Below are positions 35,604 to 43,696 of a stretch of 64,000 nucleotides of DNA, piece after piece. Origin of the DNA: Marinomonas maritima. Lineage in GTDB: Bacteria; Pseudomonadota; Gammaproteobacteria; Pseudomonadales; Marinomonadaceae. The stretch is taken from NCBI RefSeq assembly GCF_024435075.2, contig NZ_JAMZEG020000002.1, positions 62,001 to 126,000 on the forward strand, read 5' to 3'. A program made the position numbers and the translations under genes. The notes below the pieces were generated by a model, which saw only the letters and a program-made list of their open reading frames with translations, was not told where the DNA came from and did not search any database. Position 1 is the stretch's first letter. Each line of letters begins with the position of its first letter.

Positions 35604-35643
35604 AATAACCACCCAGTCATACGATAGGAGCTAGGTGGTTATT
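35604..35643. repeat. Inverted repeat beyond the TRAP permease gene
   Basis: AATAACCACC (35604-35613) is repeated inverted at 35634-35643 with a 20-base loop, just past the stop of the large TRAP permease gene. It could end that transcript, but there is no T-run. Confidence 0.4.
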
Positions 35644-35656
35644 AATCAGGGACGAT

Positions 35657-36928
35657 TTAAAGATAGAAAGGGATGTAGAGAGCAATCGCGGGGAAAAAAT
35701 ACACCGCTAATAAGCAACCCAACATAATGAGAATGAAAGGCCAAACCCCTTTAATTATTTCCGAGGACTTTCCACCGGAAACGGATTGAATGACAAATAG
35801 ATTTAGCCCGACCGGCGGTGTAATCAATGCACATTCGATCATGATGACAAATATGATGGCGAACCAAATAGGGTCTATACCCATCATACCAAGTGACGGG
35901 TATAGCACAGGCATCATAATCAATAACATGGATATGGATTCAAGAAAGAACCCCATGATGAGCAAGACAAAACATACGGCAGCAATGAATAAACCCACTT
36001 CTGATATGTTCTCGCTGACTAACATCGAAATATCTTGAGGAATTTGATAAAGGGTGATGGCTTTCCCAAAGACTTTAGCGCCCGCAATGATAAGAAAGAT
36101 GGTCACCGTGTTTTTCATGGTGCTCATGGCCGCTGCTTTGAATTTCGCAACACTAAAAGTACCCATCAAAATAACAATGATGAGTGAGACAGCAACGCCA
36201 ACACCAGCGGACTCAGTTGGCGTGAAGACCCCCGTATAAATCCCACCAATGATTATACCAGCAAGTGCAATAGTCGGTAATGCTCTCAAACTTGCGCTTT
36301 TACGTTCAGCGTTAGAAGACTTTTCACTTGGGGTATATTCTTTGCTAAAACGCGCGTAAAAAAAGCAGTAAACAATGAAGGCAGAAGCCATTAATAAGCC
36401 AGGTACAATGCCCGCTAAGAATAGATCGACAATAGACTCTTCCGTAATAACGCCATACACGATCATGGGAATTGACGGTGGGATCAAGATACCTAATGTA
36501 CCGCCTGCGGCGATTAAGCCATAGACAAAAGGTTTGTTGTAACCTCGATCTGTCATTTCTTTAATGGCAACATTGCCGATGGTTGCAGCGGTTGCGACAG
36601 AAGAGCCAGAAATGGCCGAAAAGATAGTACAAGAAGCAATGGTCGCAATACCAAGACCACCAGGCCAATGTCCAACCCAAGATTGCACGGCTCTGAACAA
36701 GTCTCTGCCTATACCGCCTTGCAATAGAATGTTCGACATCAATAAAAAAAGTGGAACAGATAAAAGAATAAAACTGTCGAAAGAGGAATAAAGAGCCAGA
36801 GGCGCCATGATTGGCGAGAAGCCTCCGATTAACAGCATGCCTAAGCCTAATCCACCAAGCGCAAAGGCGACAGGTACACCGATTAGCAGCGCAAGAAGCA
36901 TAATAACTAACAACAGAATAATCGTCAT
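35657..36928 (-). CDS. TRAP transporter large permease (DctM type)
   Basis: 423 residues, about 12 hydrophobic helices, standard DctM length. Family marks are VPVAFALGGLGLGMLL near the start, the AISGSSVATAATIGNVAIKEM loop (quoted in part), GGTLGILIPPSIPMIVYG, and LITPPVGLNLFVIQ near the end. It moves the substrate across the inner membrane with Na+. Its ATG shares one base with the stop of the small permease gene. Last gene of a CoA-transferase/HMG-CoA-lyase/TRAP unit. Confidence 0.93.
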   Translation of the reverse strand: MTIILLLVIMLLALLIGVPVAFALGGLGLGMLLIGGFSPIMAPLALYSSFDSFILLSVPLFLLMSNILLQGGIGRDLFRAVQSWVGHWPGGLGIATIASCTIFSAISGSSVATAATIGNVAIKEMTDRGYNKPFVYGLIAAGGTLGILIPPSIPMIVYGVITEESIVDLFLAGIVPGLLMASAFIVYCFFYARFSKEYTPSEKSSNAERKSASLRALPTIALAGIIIGGIYTGVFTPTESAGVGVAVSLIIVILMGTFSVAKFKAAAMSTMKNTVTIFLIIAGAKVFGKAITLYQIPQDISMLVSENISEVGLFIAAVCFVLLIMGFFLESISMLLIMMPVLYPSLGMMGIDPIWFAIIFVIMIECALITPPVGLNLFVIQSVSGGKSSEIIKGVWPFILIMLGCLLAVYFFPAIALYIPFYL

Positions 36929-37491
36929 TATAGCGAAACCTCTTCGTGTTCTTGGTAATCACTGGCGAACATTAGAAACATTTCCATGATGGCCTGTAGT
37001 GTGAGTAAACCAAAGCCAATGGGGATGGCTGATTTGGTTGCCCAAAGTGGAAGCCCTAACATACTCGCAGACGCGGCTCCTATTTCGATGGACTCTTTTA
37101 AGAGTACAAATCCATAAAATGCAATAAAGCCAGAGAAGAAAATAATGCATAATAATGCGACAAGGTCAGACATTTTTTTTGCATTCTCACCTAACATATT
37201 GGTAAGAAAATCTATTCGAATCAGTGCTTTATGTTGCAATACCCAACTTGCCCCTAAGCAAGTTGCCCAAATTTGGCAAAGTAATGAAATGTCTTCTGAC
37301 CAAATAGTCGGGGCAGTAAAGATATAACGAGCAACTACCTCATACGTGATAATCGCGGCAACGATAACAAACAGAGCCGCCGATAATTGGCCGCATAGTT
37401 TGATTAGTAGGTAGTTAATGCGAACCCAAAGAGCAGGATGTTCTGCTCGCCAAGTTGACAAGTCCTTTTCTTTTTCTGCGTGGTTGGACAT
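36928..37491 (-). CDS. TRAP transporter small permease (DctQ type)
   Basis: About 187 residues, four membrane segments. Family mark: the ARYIFTAPTIWSEDISLLCQIW region (quoted in part), with the conserved W-x-E/D and R/K pattern. I put the start at ATG 37491 (MSNHAEKEK) because GGAG lies 8 bases upstream and the longer frame from 37542 reads through an intercistronic hairpin. It pairs with the large permease. Confidence 0.85.
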   Translation of the reverse strand: MSNHAEKEKDLSTWRAEHPALWVRINYLLIKLCGQLSAALFVIVAAIITYEVVARYIFTAPTIWSEDISLLCQIWATCLGASWVLQHKALIRIDFLTNMLGENAKKMSDLVALLCIIFFSGFIAFYGFVLLKESIEIGAASASMLGLPLWATKSAIPIGFGLLTLQAIMEMFLMFASDYQEHEEVSL

Positions 37492-37516
37492 AGCCAATAC
37501 TCCAAAAAACAACGAA

Positions 37517-37549
37517 ATACCGCGAGAGTAAAAAAGGCTCACGCGGTAT
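37517..37549 (-). other. Intercistronic stem-loop between TRAP binding-protein and permease genes
   Basis: Arms ATACCGCGAGAG and CTCACGCGGTAT (11 of 12 pair) around a 9-base loop, in the 69 bases between the binding-protein stop and the small-permease start. A T-rich tract follows on the minus strand. Such structures protect the 3' end of the abundant binding-protein message and reduce permease expression. Confidence 0.6.
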
Positions 37550-37560
37550 GTTTTTAACGC

Positions 37561-38550
37561 TTAAAGCTTCTCTGCAGCTTGGATAACTTTCAAGCCTAAA
37601 GGGCCTGAGTTTTCTAAGAAAGACTCTTTTACTGACGTTGTGGCTTTACGCCAAGCGGCAATATCGTTGTTATCAAGATGGATAACGGTCATGTTCTTTT
37701 CAGCGTCTGCAATCGCGTCGCTTTCAATTTTTTTGATTTTATTTCGTAGCTGCAATTCTACTTTACGAGCCGCATCAGAAAGTACTTTCTGATTGGTTGG
37801 CGTTAAAGACGCCCAAACTTTTTCATTGATAACCGTTAGGAACTCAATATCAGCATGGTTTGTCAGCGTTAGATAATCCATCACTTGATAAAGTTTACGT
37901 GGACCAACCGCAGAAACACCCGTCATACCGGCATCCACAGTACCGCGCTGATACGCTAAGAATTGCTCTGAGCCTGCCATTGATGTTGGCGCGCCACCTA
38001 CGGCTTTAACGAACTCACCGAGCGTTTTACCAAAAACACGGACCTTCATGCCCTCCATGTCTTCTGGTTGTTTGATGGCTTTTTTCTTAGAAAGCAATGC
38101 TACGCCACCATAAGCTTGCCACCACAGTGGACGGGTGCCAGTTTTTTGAATAGCGTCGTCCAGTAACATACGTACTGGGCTGTCTGGGCGAGTTGCCGCT
38201 TCTACTTTGTCTTGTGACGGGAACATGAATGGTACATAAAAAACATCGACAGCAGGAATGGTGCCAGCAAGTTGAGAAAGACTCATTACGCCCATTTCAA
38301 TCGCGCCGGAGCTTACGGCTTGATGAACTTCGCTGTCTTTAAACAATTGGGCAGAAGGGTAGATCTTGATTTTAATATCACCATGACTTTTTTCTTCCAC
38401 TTCTTGTTTGAAGTCAACTAAGTTTTGACCAAGATGATGTTTGAGTGGTAATTGCAGTGAAATGCCTAAGGTTGTCTCTGCGAATGAAGGCAAAGATGCC
38501 ATCAAAGTGGAGGCTAATAAACCCGTTTTTAGAAGCGTTTTGTAATCCAT
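37561..38550 (-). CDS. TRAP transporter substrate-binding protein (DctP type)
   Basis: 329 residues with a Sec signal cut after SLPSFA. Body as in DctP proteins: GIEMGV-like segment (SGAIEMGVMSLSQ), VFYVPFMFPSQ, and the conserved substrate-gripping Arg region KVRVFGKTLGEFV with QFLAYQRGTVDAG after it. The substrate is probably a carboxylate, since that Arg grips a carboxyl group in DctP-family proteins. The neighbouring CoA-transferase and lyase suggest a branched C5/C6 dicarboxylate such as 3-hydroxy-3-methylglutarate or citramalate (inference). Confidence 0.92.
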   Translation of the reverse strand: MDYKTLLKTGLLASTLMASLPSFAETTLGISLQLPLKHHLGQNLVDFKQEVEEKSHGDIKIKIYPSAQLFKDSEVHQAVSSGAIEMGVMSLSQLAGTIPAVDVFYVPFMFPSQDKVEAATRPDSPVRMLLDDAIQKTGTRPLWWQAYGGVALLSKKKAIKQPEDMEGMKVRVFGKTLGEFVKAVGGAPTSMAGSEQFLAYQRGTVDAGMTGVSAVGPRKLYQVMDYLTLTNHADIEFLTVINEKVWASLTPTNQKVLSDAARKVELQLRNKIKKIESDAIADAEKNMTVIHLDNNDIAAWRKATTSVKESFLENSGPLGLKVIQAAEKL

Positions 38551-38609
38551 GATAGTGTCCTATTTTTATTATAAGTTTTTGTTTTTTTATACAACAGCGA
38601 GTTCTTTAT

Positions 38610-39575
38610 TTAGTGCTTTTCATTACGTGCTTTAAGGTCAATAACACTTTGTGATAATGGCCTTGTTTCAGTGCGCAATCCTGCTTTGGCAACTTGCCCT
38701 GATATGTCGTGCGTTAACAACTCAGGTAATTCACGTGCCATGTCTAATAACGTAGGTAAATCCACACCAGTATCCATATCAATGGACTCTAGCATGTGTA
38801 CAAGATCTTCCGTGCAGATGTTACCAGTGGCTCCAGGAGCGAATGGACAGCCACCAATTCCCCCTAATGAAGCATCTAGTTGAGTAATGCCCGCAGACAA
38901 CCCCGCAAGTGCATTGGCAAGGCCCATGCCACGTGTGTTGTGCAAATGCAGGGTGACATCTAGTGCGGGAAAAATATTCCGAACCTGATCGCACAGTTCA
39001 TACACTTGACGTGGTGATGCCATACCTGTGGTATCGGCAATTGAAATACTTTGAATGCCAATATCAAGGTATTGTTTGATGACATCCATCACACGCTCAG
39101 GTGCGATAAGACCTTCAAAAGGACAACCAAAAGACGTTGCCAGCGAGGCATTGATACGCATATTACTGCCTTCTATTAGCGTGAAAATACGCTTAAATTG
39201 GGCTAATGATTGATCGCAAGTCATGCGCATGTTTGACAAGTTGTGTGATTCACTCACGGACATGACAAGGTTTACTTCATCCGCTTTTGTTGCCAAGGCG
39301 CGCTCGGCGCCTTTTTCATTTGGCACTAAGGTCACATAAGTGACGTTAGGATTACGGGTAATGCGGTTCATAACCTCTTCAGCGTCCCGTAAATTCGGGA
39401 TGGCTTTAGGCGACACAAAAGAGGTTACTTCGATTTTATTCAAGCCGAGTAAAGACAAACGATCAATGATGTCGATTTTTTTATCAGTCGGAATAAAAAG
39501 CGTTTCGCTTTGAAAGCCGTCCCGAGTAGCGACTTCGTTAATTCGCACCTTAGATGGTAGGTTTTGCATAAACAT
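38610..39575 (-). CDS. HMG-CoA lyase family protein
   Basis: 321 residues, HMGL-like TIM barrel. Active-site Arg-Asp in NEVATRDGFQSE, the metal-binding HLHNTRG, and the signature loop GGIGGCPFAPGATGN with the catalytic Cys are all present. HMG-CoA lyase splits 3-hydroxy-3-methylglutaryl-CoA into acetyl-CoA and acetoacetate; homologues act on related acyl-CoA esters such as citramalyl-CoA. The start is preceded by AGGAGG. It sits 10 bases after the CoA-transferase gene, which fits activation followed by cleavage of an imported acid. Confidence 0.9.
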   Translation of the reverse strand: MFMQNLPSKVRINEVATRDGFQSETLFIPTDKKIDIIDRLSLLGLNKIEVTSFVSPKAIPNLRDAEEVMNRITRNPNVTYVTLVPNEKGAERALATKADEVNLVMSVSESHNLSNMRMTCDQSLAQFKRIFTLIEGSNMRINASLATSFGCPFEGLIAPERVMDVIKQYLDIGIQSISIADTTGMASPRQVYELCDQVRNIFPALDVTLHLHNTRGMGLANALAGLSAGITQLDASLGGIGGCPFAPGATGNICTEDLVHMLESIDMDTGVDLPTLLDMARELPELLTHDISGQVAKAGLRTETRPLSQSVIDLKARNEKH

Positions 39576-39584
39576 AATGACCTC

Positions 39585-40820
39585 CTAAATCACACCATTT
39601 GCACGAAGCGTTGAGAGCTTTTCGACATCTATACCAAGCGAACTTAATACTTCTTCTGTGTGCTCGCCAAGCTTTGGCCCCAGCCACTGTGTTTTACCCG
39701 GAGTAAGGCTGAGTTTAGGAACTATGCCCGGTAGAGAAATTTTATCGTCGTCACAAAGTGGGTGCTCTACAATCATGTCACGCGCACGGAAGTGGGGATC
39801 ATTGAAAATATCTTCAGCATTATTAATGCCACTAGAAGGCACCGCAGCCTCTTCTAGAATGGCAAGGGCGTCTTTTAGAGAATGGGTTGATGTCCAAGCT
39901 TGAATGGCATCATCTAATTCCCCCGAGCGTTTAGCTCGACCATCGTTTTGGGCCAGTTCTGGATCGTTTGCTAAATCAGGTCGATTCATTGCATTCATAA
40001 AACGCTTAAAGATGCTGTCGCTGTTAGCGGCAATAACAATATAACGCTCGTCTTTGCTCATATAAGAACCTGAGGGCGCAATCCCCGGCATGCTAGCGCC
40101 GGTACGTTCACGGATAAAACCGAACATGCCGTATTCTGGAATCAAACTTTCCATTACGCCGAATACAGATTCATACAAAGCCACATCAATAAATTGGCCT
40201 GCGCCTTTATTCACTTTGAGATGGTGCATGGCCATCATGGCACCGATGACGCCATATAGTGATGCGAGCGTGTCGCCAATGCTGACACCTACTCGAACCG
40301 GTGGTCGGTCTTCGTAGCCAACAAGATGACGTAATCCACCGATTGATTCTGCAATGGCAGCAAAACCGGGACGAGAAGAATAAGGACCGTCCTGACCATA
40401 GCCAGAAACACGTAACATGATGAGTTCAGGTTTGATTGCGGATAACTGTTCCCAACCCAAGTTCCATTTTTCTAATGTGCCAGGGCGGAAGTTCTCTATG
40501 ACGATGTCAACGTCTTTGACTAGATCCTGAATGATGGCTTGGGCGTCAGGGGACTTAAGATCAAGGGTGATGGATTTTTTATTACGACTTTGCGAATACC
40601 ACCAAAGAGAGGTGTCTTTGTACATTTTTCGCCATTTTCGTAATGGGTCGCCACTTCCGGGGGGTTCAACTTTAATCACTTCCGCACCGAACTGAGCGAA
40701 AATACTGCCTGCATAAGGGCCTGCGATAAGAGACCCTAGCTCTAAAACACGCACCCCTTTTAAAGGCAGTTCGGTTTCATGTTCGGTGTTTTTGTTAGAT
40801 GACGAGTCGCGTTGGCTCAT
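39585..40820 (-). CDS. CaiB/BaiF family CoA-transferase (family III)
   Basis: 411 residues. Family marks: GSLIAGPYAGSIFAQFGAEVIKVEPP near the N-terminus (quoted in part), RNKKSITLDLKSPD, ENFRPGTLEKW, and the catalytic Asp in GVSIGDTLASLYG. It moves CoA from a donor such as succinyl-CoA to the substrate acid. First structural gene of the catabolic unit. A LysR gene lies upstream in the same direction, 123 bases away. Confidence 0.92.
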   Translation of the reverse strand: MSQRDSSSNKNTEHETELPLKGVRVLELGSLIAGPYAGSIFAQFGAEVIKVEPPGSGDPLRKWRKMYKDTSLWWYSQSRNKKSITLDLKSPDAQAIIQDLVKDVDIVIENFRPGTLEKWNLGWEQLSAIKPELIMLRVSGYGQDGPYSSRPGFAAIAESIGGLRHLVGYEDRPPVRVGVSIGDTLASLYGVIGAMMAMHHLKVNKGAGQFIDVALYESVFGVMESLIPEYGMFGFIRERTGASMPGIAPSGSYMSKDERYIVIAANSDSIFKRFMNAMNRPDLANDPELAQNDGRAKRSGELDDAIQAWTSTHSLKDALAILEEAAVPSSGINNAEDIFNDPHFRARDMIVEHPLCDDDKISLPGIVPKLSLTPGKTQWLGPKLGEHTEEVLSSLGIDVEKLSTLRANGVI

Positions 40821-40943
40821 TCTCGTGTCCCTTTATCTGTTTTTTTTGTCATTGTTGGGACAATCATCTTTTAAACGAGGGTAAGTGCAAAGCGCCCATA
40901 TGTTAGGCTGCCATCTCTTTAGGATATGGCTGAACGGCTGGTA

Positions 40944-41831
40944 TCACGTGGTACGTAAATGGGTCAATAAGTGATGAGCGGCGTCGAGTAGTTGATCAGA
41001 GCGTCTTACACAAATTTTGAGTTCTCGATGTGCCCAGCTGTCTAATAACGGCAAGGCTTCGATTCGAGCAGATTTTATATAAGGTCGAGCAATATCAATA
41101 GGCATTAAACCGATACCAAGGCCAGACTCCACCATGCTGGAAAGGGCTTCATAGCTGGTGACTTGGATGCGCATATTAAGAGGTAAGTTGGCGTTTGTAG
41201 CGGCATTGATCATTTGATTGTTGATAGCGCTGCCAGTGTGTAAACCGACATAGTCATATTCTAATGTGTCTACAAAGCTGATTTCTTTGTTTTTCCCAAG
41301 AGGGTGACCGATAGGTGTGATGACAACCAACCGGTCTGTTTTATAAGGATAGATAGAGAGGTCTGGATATTCTCTAGAAGCGATGGTGACAATGCCAATA
41401 TCGGCTGCATTTTCAGCGACGGCTCGTACTATTTCGCTGCTGATCTTTTCTTCCAAGTGAATTTGCACTAAAGGGTTTTGATTCAAAAAAGAGCGTAATT
41501 GTTTGGGAAGGAATTGGCTGATGGCAGAAATATTTGCCACCATTCGTACTTGCCCGCGTACACCGTGAGAAAATTCATTCATCTGGTTATAAATATCGTC
41601 TAACTGATGCAAGACACCGCGCGACATTTTTAATAAACCTTGGCCTGCTGGTGTCGCGACCACGCCACGGTTTGTGCGCATCATTAATGGCGTATGGAGT
41701 AACTTCTCTAATTCCTTAATGCGTTTCGACACCGCCGATGCCGCAATAAAATTCAATTCAGCCGCGCGTGCAATAGAGCCTTGTTCTATGACACAAACAA
41801 AAAGTCGCAGAGAAGTTGGGTCAATTCGCAT
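40944..41831 (-). CDS. LysR family transcriptional regulator
   Basis: 295 residues. N-terminal winged HTH (SIARAAELNFIAASAVSKRIKELEKLL, quoted in part) and a C-terminal periplasmic-binding-like effector domain. It is oriented with, not against, the CoA-transferase/TRAP genes, but its position at the head of the cluster makes it their likely activator. A perfect 25-base dyad about 100 bases upstream of its start may be its own operator or that of the divergent genes. Confidence 0.88.
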   Translation of the reverse strand: MRIDPTSLRLFVCVIEQGSIARAAELNFIAASAVSKRIKELEKLLHTPLMMRTNRGVVATPAGQGLLKMSRGVLHQLDDIYNQMNEFSHGVRGQVRMVANISAISQFLPKQLRSFLNQNPLVQIHLEEKISSEIVRAVAENAADIGIVTIASREYPDLSIYPYKTDRLVVITPIGHPLGKNKEISFVDTLEYDYVGLHTGSAINNQMINAATNANLPLNMRIQVTSYEALSSMVESGLGIGLMPIDIARPYIKSARIEALPLLDSWAHRELKICVRRSDQLLDAAHHLLTHLRTT

Positions 41832-41927
41832 TTAGAAAATCATCCATATTTTATGGTAATAGGGTGCCGATTATTTTTTGATAGGTTATCAAATACACCA
41901 AGATCCTATCTTATCTTGCTTTTTCTA

Positions 41928-41952
41928 CAGACTAAAGTGGCACTTTAGTCTG
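41928..41952. promoter_or_regulatory. Perfect 12-1-12 palindrome between LysR and DUF2239 remnant
   Basis: CAGACTAAAGTG, one G, then CACTTTAGTCTG. A one-base centre makes this a DNA-binding dyad rather than an RNA hairpin. It lies between the divergent LysR gene and the DUF2239 remnant/MATE gene. Confidence 0.55.
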
Positions 41953-41991
41953 ATAATGGGCATTCTTCTGTAGCGAGTAGACAAACACATA

Positions 41992-42162
41992 ATGGCTTTT
42001 TTAGCTGACGAACCTAGCTTTGAAGAGGCCAGTCGTGCTTTGTATCGAAACAGTAAAGTAAGTTTTGATGCAGCGATTGTGTCATGGCCTACCGACATTA
42101 AGGACTTCATAATGGATAAGTTTATGGCTATTTCAGATTTGCATAATGGCGTTCATTCCTAA
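41992..42162 (+). pseudogene. DUF2239-like C-terminal remnant
   Basis: A 56-codon open frame (MAFLADEPSFEEASRALYRN..., then a WPTDIKDFI segment) resembles the last part of DUF2239 proteins, which are normally about 190 residues. An in-frame stop stands just upstream (41971-41973) and no earlier part of the family is visible, so it looks truncated. The stop overlaps the ATG of the MATE gene (TAATG), so it may still be translated as a short leader gene. No strong ribosome-binding site is seen. Confidence 0.5.
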
Positions 42163-43538
42163 TGGCAGAGACATATAAAAAGAACGTTTTTCTTGATTCA
42201 TCTTTACCCCATGTTTTTCTAAAAACGGCCGCGCCGATTATTTTGATCATGCTGGTCAATGGATCATTTTCATTAGTCGATGCGTATTTTCTTGGGATTT
42301 TCGTGGGAGCGGACGCACTAACGGCGGTTACCTCGATGTTTCCCGCTTTTATCCTCATCGTTGCTTTGTCGACGCTCGTGTCAAACGGGTTTGCCAGTCT
42401 GATGGCGCGACAATTAGGAGCCGGCGATAGGTCCAGTGCGGTTGACGTATTTTCCCAAGCGATTAGTTTGTCTTTAGTGGTGTGTGCCGTGTTGATTGGG
42501 CTTTTTTTGATTGGTGGGCACGCTCTAACCAGTTCGGTTAGTAATGGCTCAAGTCTTATTGGAGATATGAGTTATCGCTATATTTCTATTTTGGCTTTCT
42601 TTTCCCCTTTGGTATTTATTTTAACCATTAATGGCGATAGTTTGCGTTGTGAAGGCCAAGTTTCGTTTATGGCGTTTGTCTCACTGCTTTCTGTACTACT
42701 CAATGGGGTGTTTAATTATCTGCTGATTGTCGGCATGAATTGGGGGGTGGAAGGCTCAGCTTATGGCACAGTACTGGCTCAGGCTATCTCGTTAGTCATT
42801 ATTTTTTTATATCGAAAGTATAAAAAGAACCCCCTCAATCTTCAGGTTGTGTTGTTTTCTACGTCGCGACAGCATTGGCTAACATTTTTGTCACTCGGGG
42901 CACCATCAAGCTTGAACTATCTTGGTTTGGCTCTGGCATCTGGCGCCATTTTATACAATTTGCAAATCTGGGGTGCTGGAAATTATGCAACGACAGTAGG
43001 CGCTTATGGCATTATCACGCGCTTAATGACGTTCATATTTTTACCCTTACTTGGTTTGAGCATGGCATTTCAAGCGATTGTTGGTAACAACTTTGGGGCA
43101 AATGAACTGAGTAGAGTGAATAGCAGTATTAAGATTGTTTTGTTTGTTGCTTTTATTTACTGCGGTCTTTTACAGCTTATCGCTTTTGTTTTTAGAGGTG
43201 ATTTAGGTGCATTATTTGTCAGCGATCAGGCCGTTATTAATGACGTCGTGCGGATTTTGCCTTTTTCTACCTTGGCGCTTTTTTTAGTGGGTCCGCAGAT
43301 GATGATCAGTATGTTTTTCCAAGCCATTGGAGATGCAAAAAGAGCGGGCATTTTAGGTATTTTGAAAACCTACGCATTCTCTTTGCCTTTGATTTTTATC
43401 CTGCCTTTTTTCTTCGGCGAATGGGGAATTTGGTATGCAGCGGCGAGTACCGAGCTACTGGCGTTGTTATTGACTATTGTGGTGTTGAGCCTACGTAGTA
43501 GAAGTCAAAACACTTCGTTCGGGTTATTTTTCAAATAA
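42162..43538 (+). CDS. MATE family efflux transporter
   Basis: 458 residues, 12 hydrophobic helices in two homologous halves. The start is typical (PHVFLKTAAPIILIMLVNGSF, quoted in part), with VDAYFLGIFVGADALTAVT in helix 1-2 and FQAIVGNNFGANE in the second half. It exports drugs or metabolites in exchange for Na+ or H+. The ATG overlaps the stop of the short DUF2239 remnant. Confidence 0.9.
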   Translation: MAETYKKNVFLDSSLPHVFLKTAAPIILIMLVNGSFSLVDAYFLGIFVGADALTAVTSMFPAFILIVALSTLVSNGFASLMARQLGAGDRSSAVDVFSQAISLSLVVCAVLIGLFLIGGHALTSSVSNGSSLIGDMSYRYISILAFFSPLVFILTINGDSLRCEGQVSFMAFVSLLSVLLNGVFNYLLIVGMNWGVEGSAYGTVLAQAISLVIIFLYRKYKKNPLNLQVVLFSTSRQHWLTFLSLGAPSSLNYLGLALASGAILYNLQIWGAGNYATTVGAYGIITRLMTFIFLPLLGLSMAFQAIVGNNFGANELSRVNSSIKIVLFVAFIYCGLLQLIAFVFRGDLGALFVSDQAVINDVVRILPFSTLALFLVGPQMMISMFFQAIGDAKRAGILGILKTYAFSLPLIFILPFFFGEWGIWYAAASTELLALLLTIVVLSLRSRSQNTSFGLFFK

Positions 43539-43647
43539 ACTAATAAAATAGGCTGCTTAATACTGAGCAGCTGATGAATTGCTCTTTCAGTGGTTCTTAG
43601 TTGCTGAGCTTAAATCTTCATTTATTGTTAATACTCAAAAGCCATAT

Positions 43648-43679
43648 ACGAGGATGCTGAAAAGAATCGGCACCCTCGT
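43648..43679. terminator. Probable terminator between MATE and TRAP genes
   Basis: ACGAGGATGC and GCACCCTCGT (one G-T pair) around a 12-base loop, with a short T-run on the plus side and AAACGA on the other. Could serve both convergent units. Confidence 0.5.
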
Positions 43680-43696
43680 TTATCTTACCAAATGGG

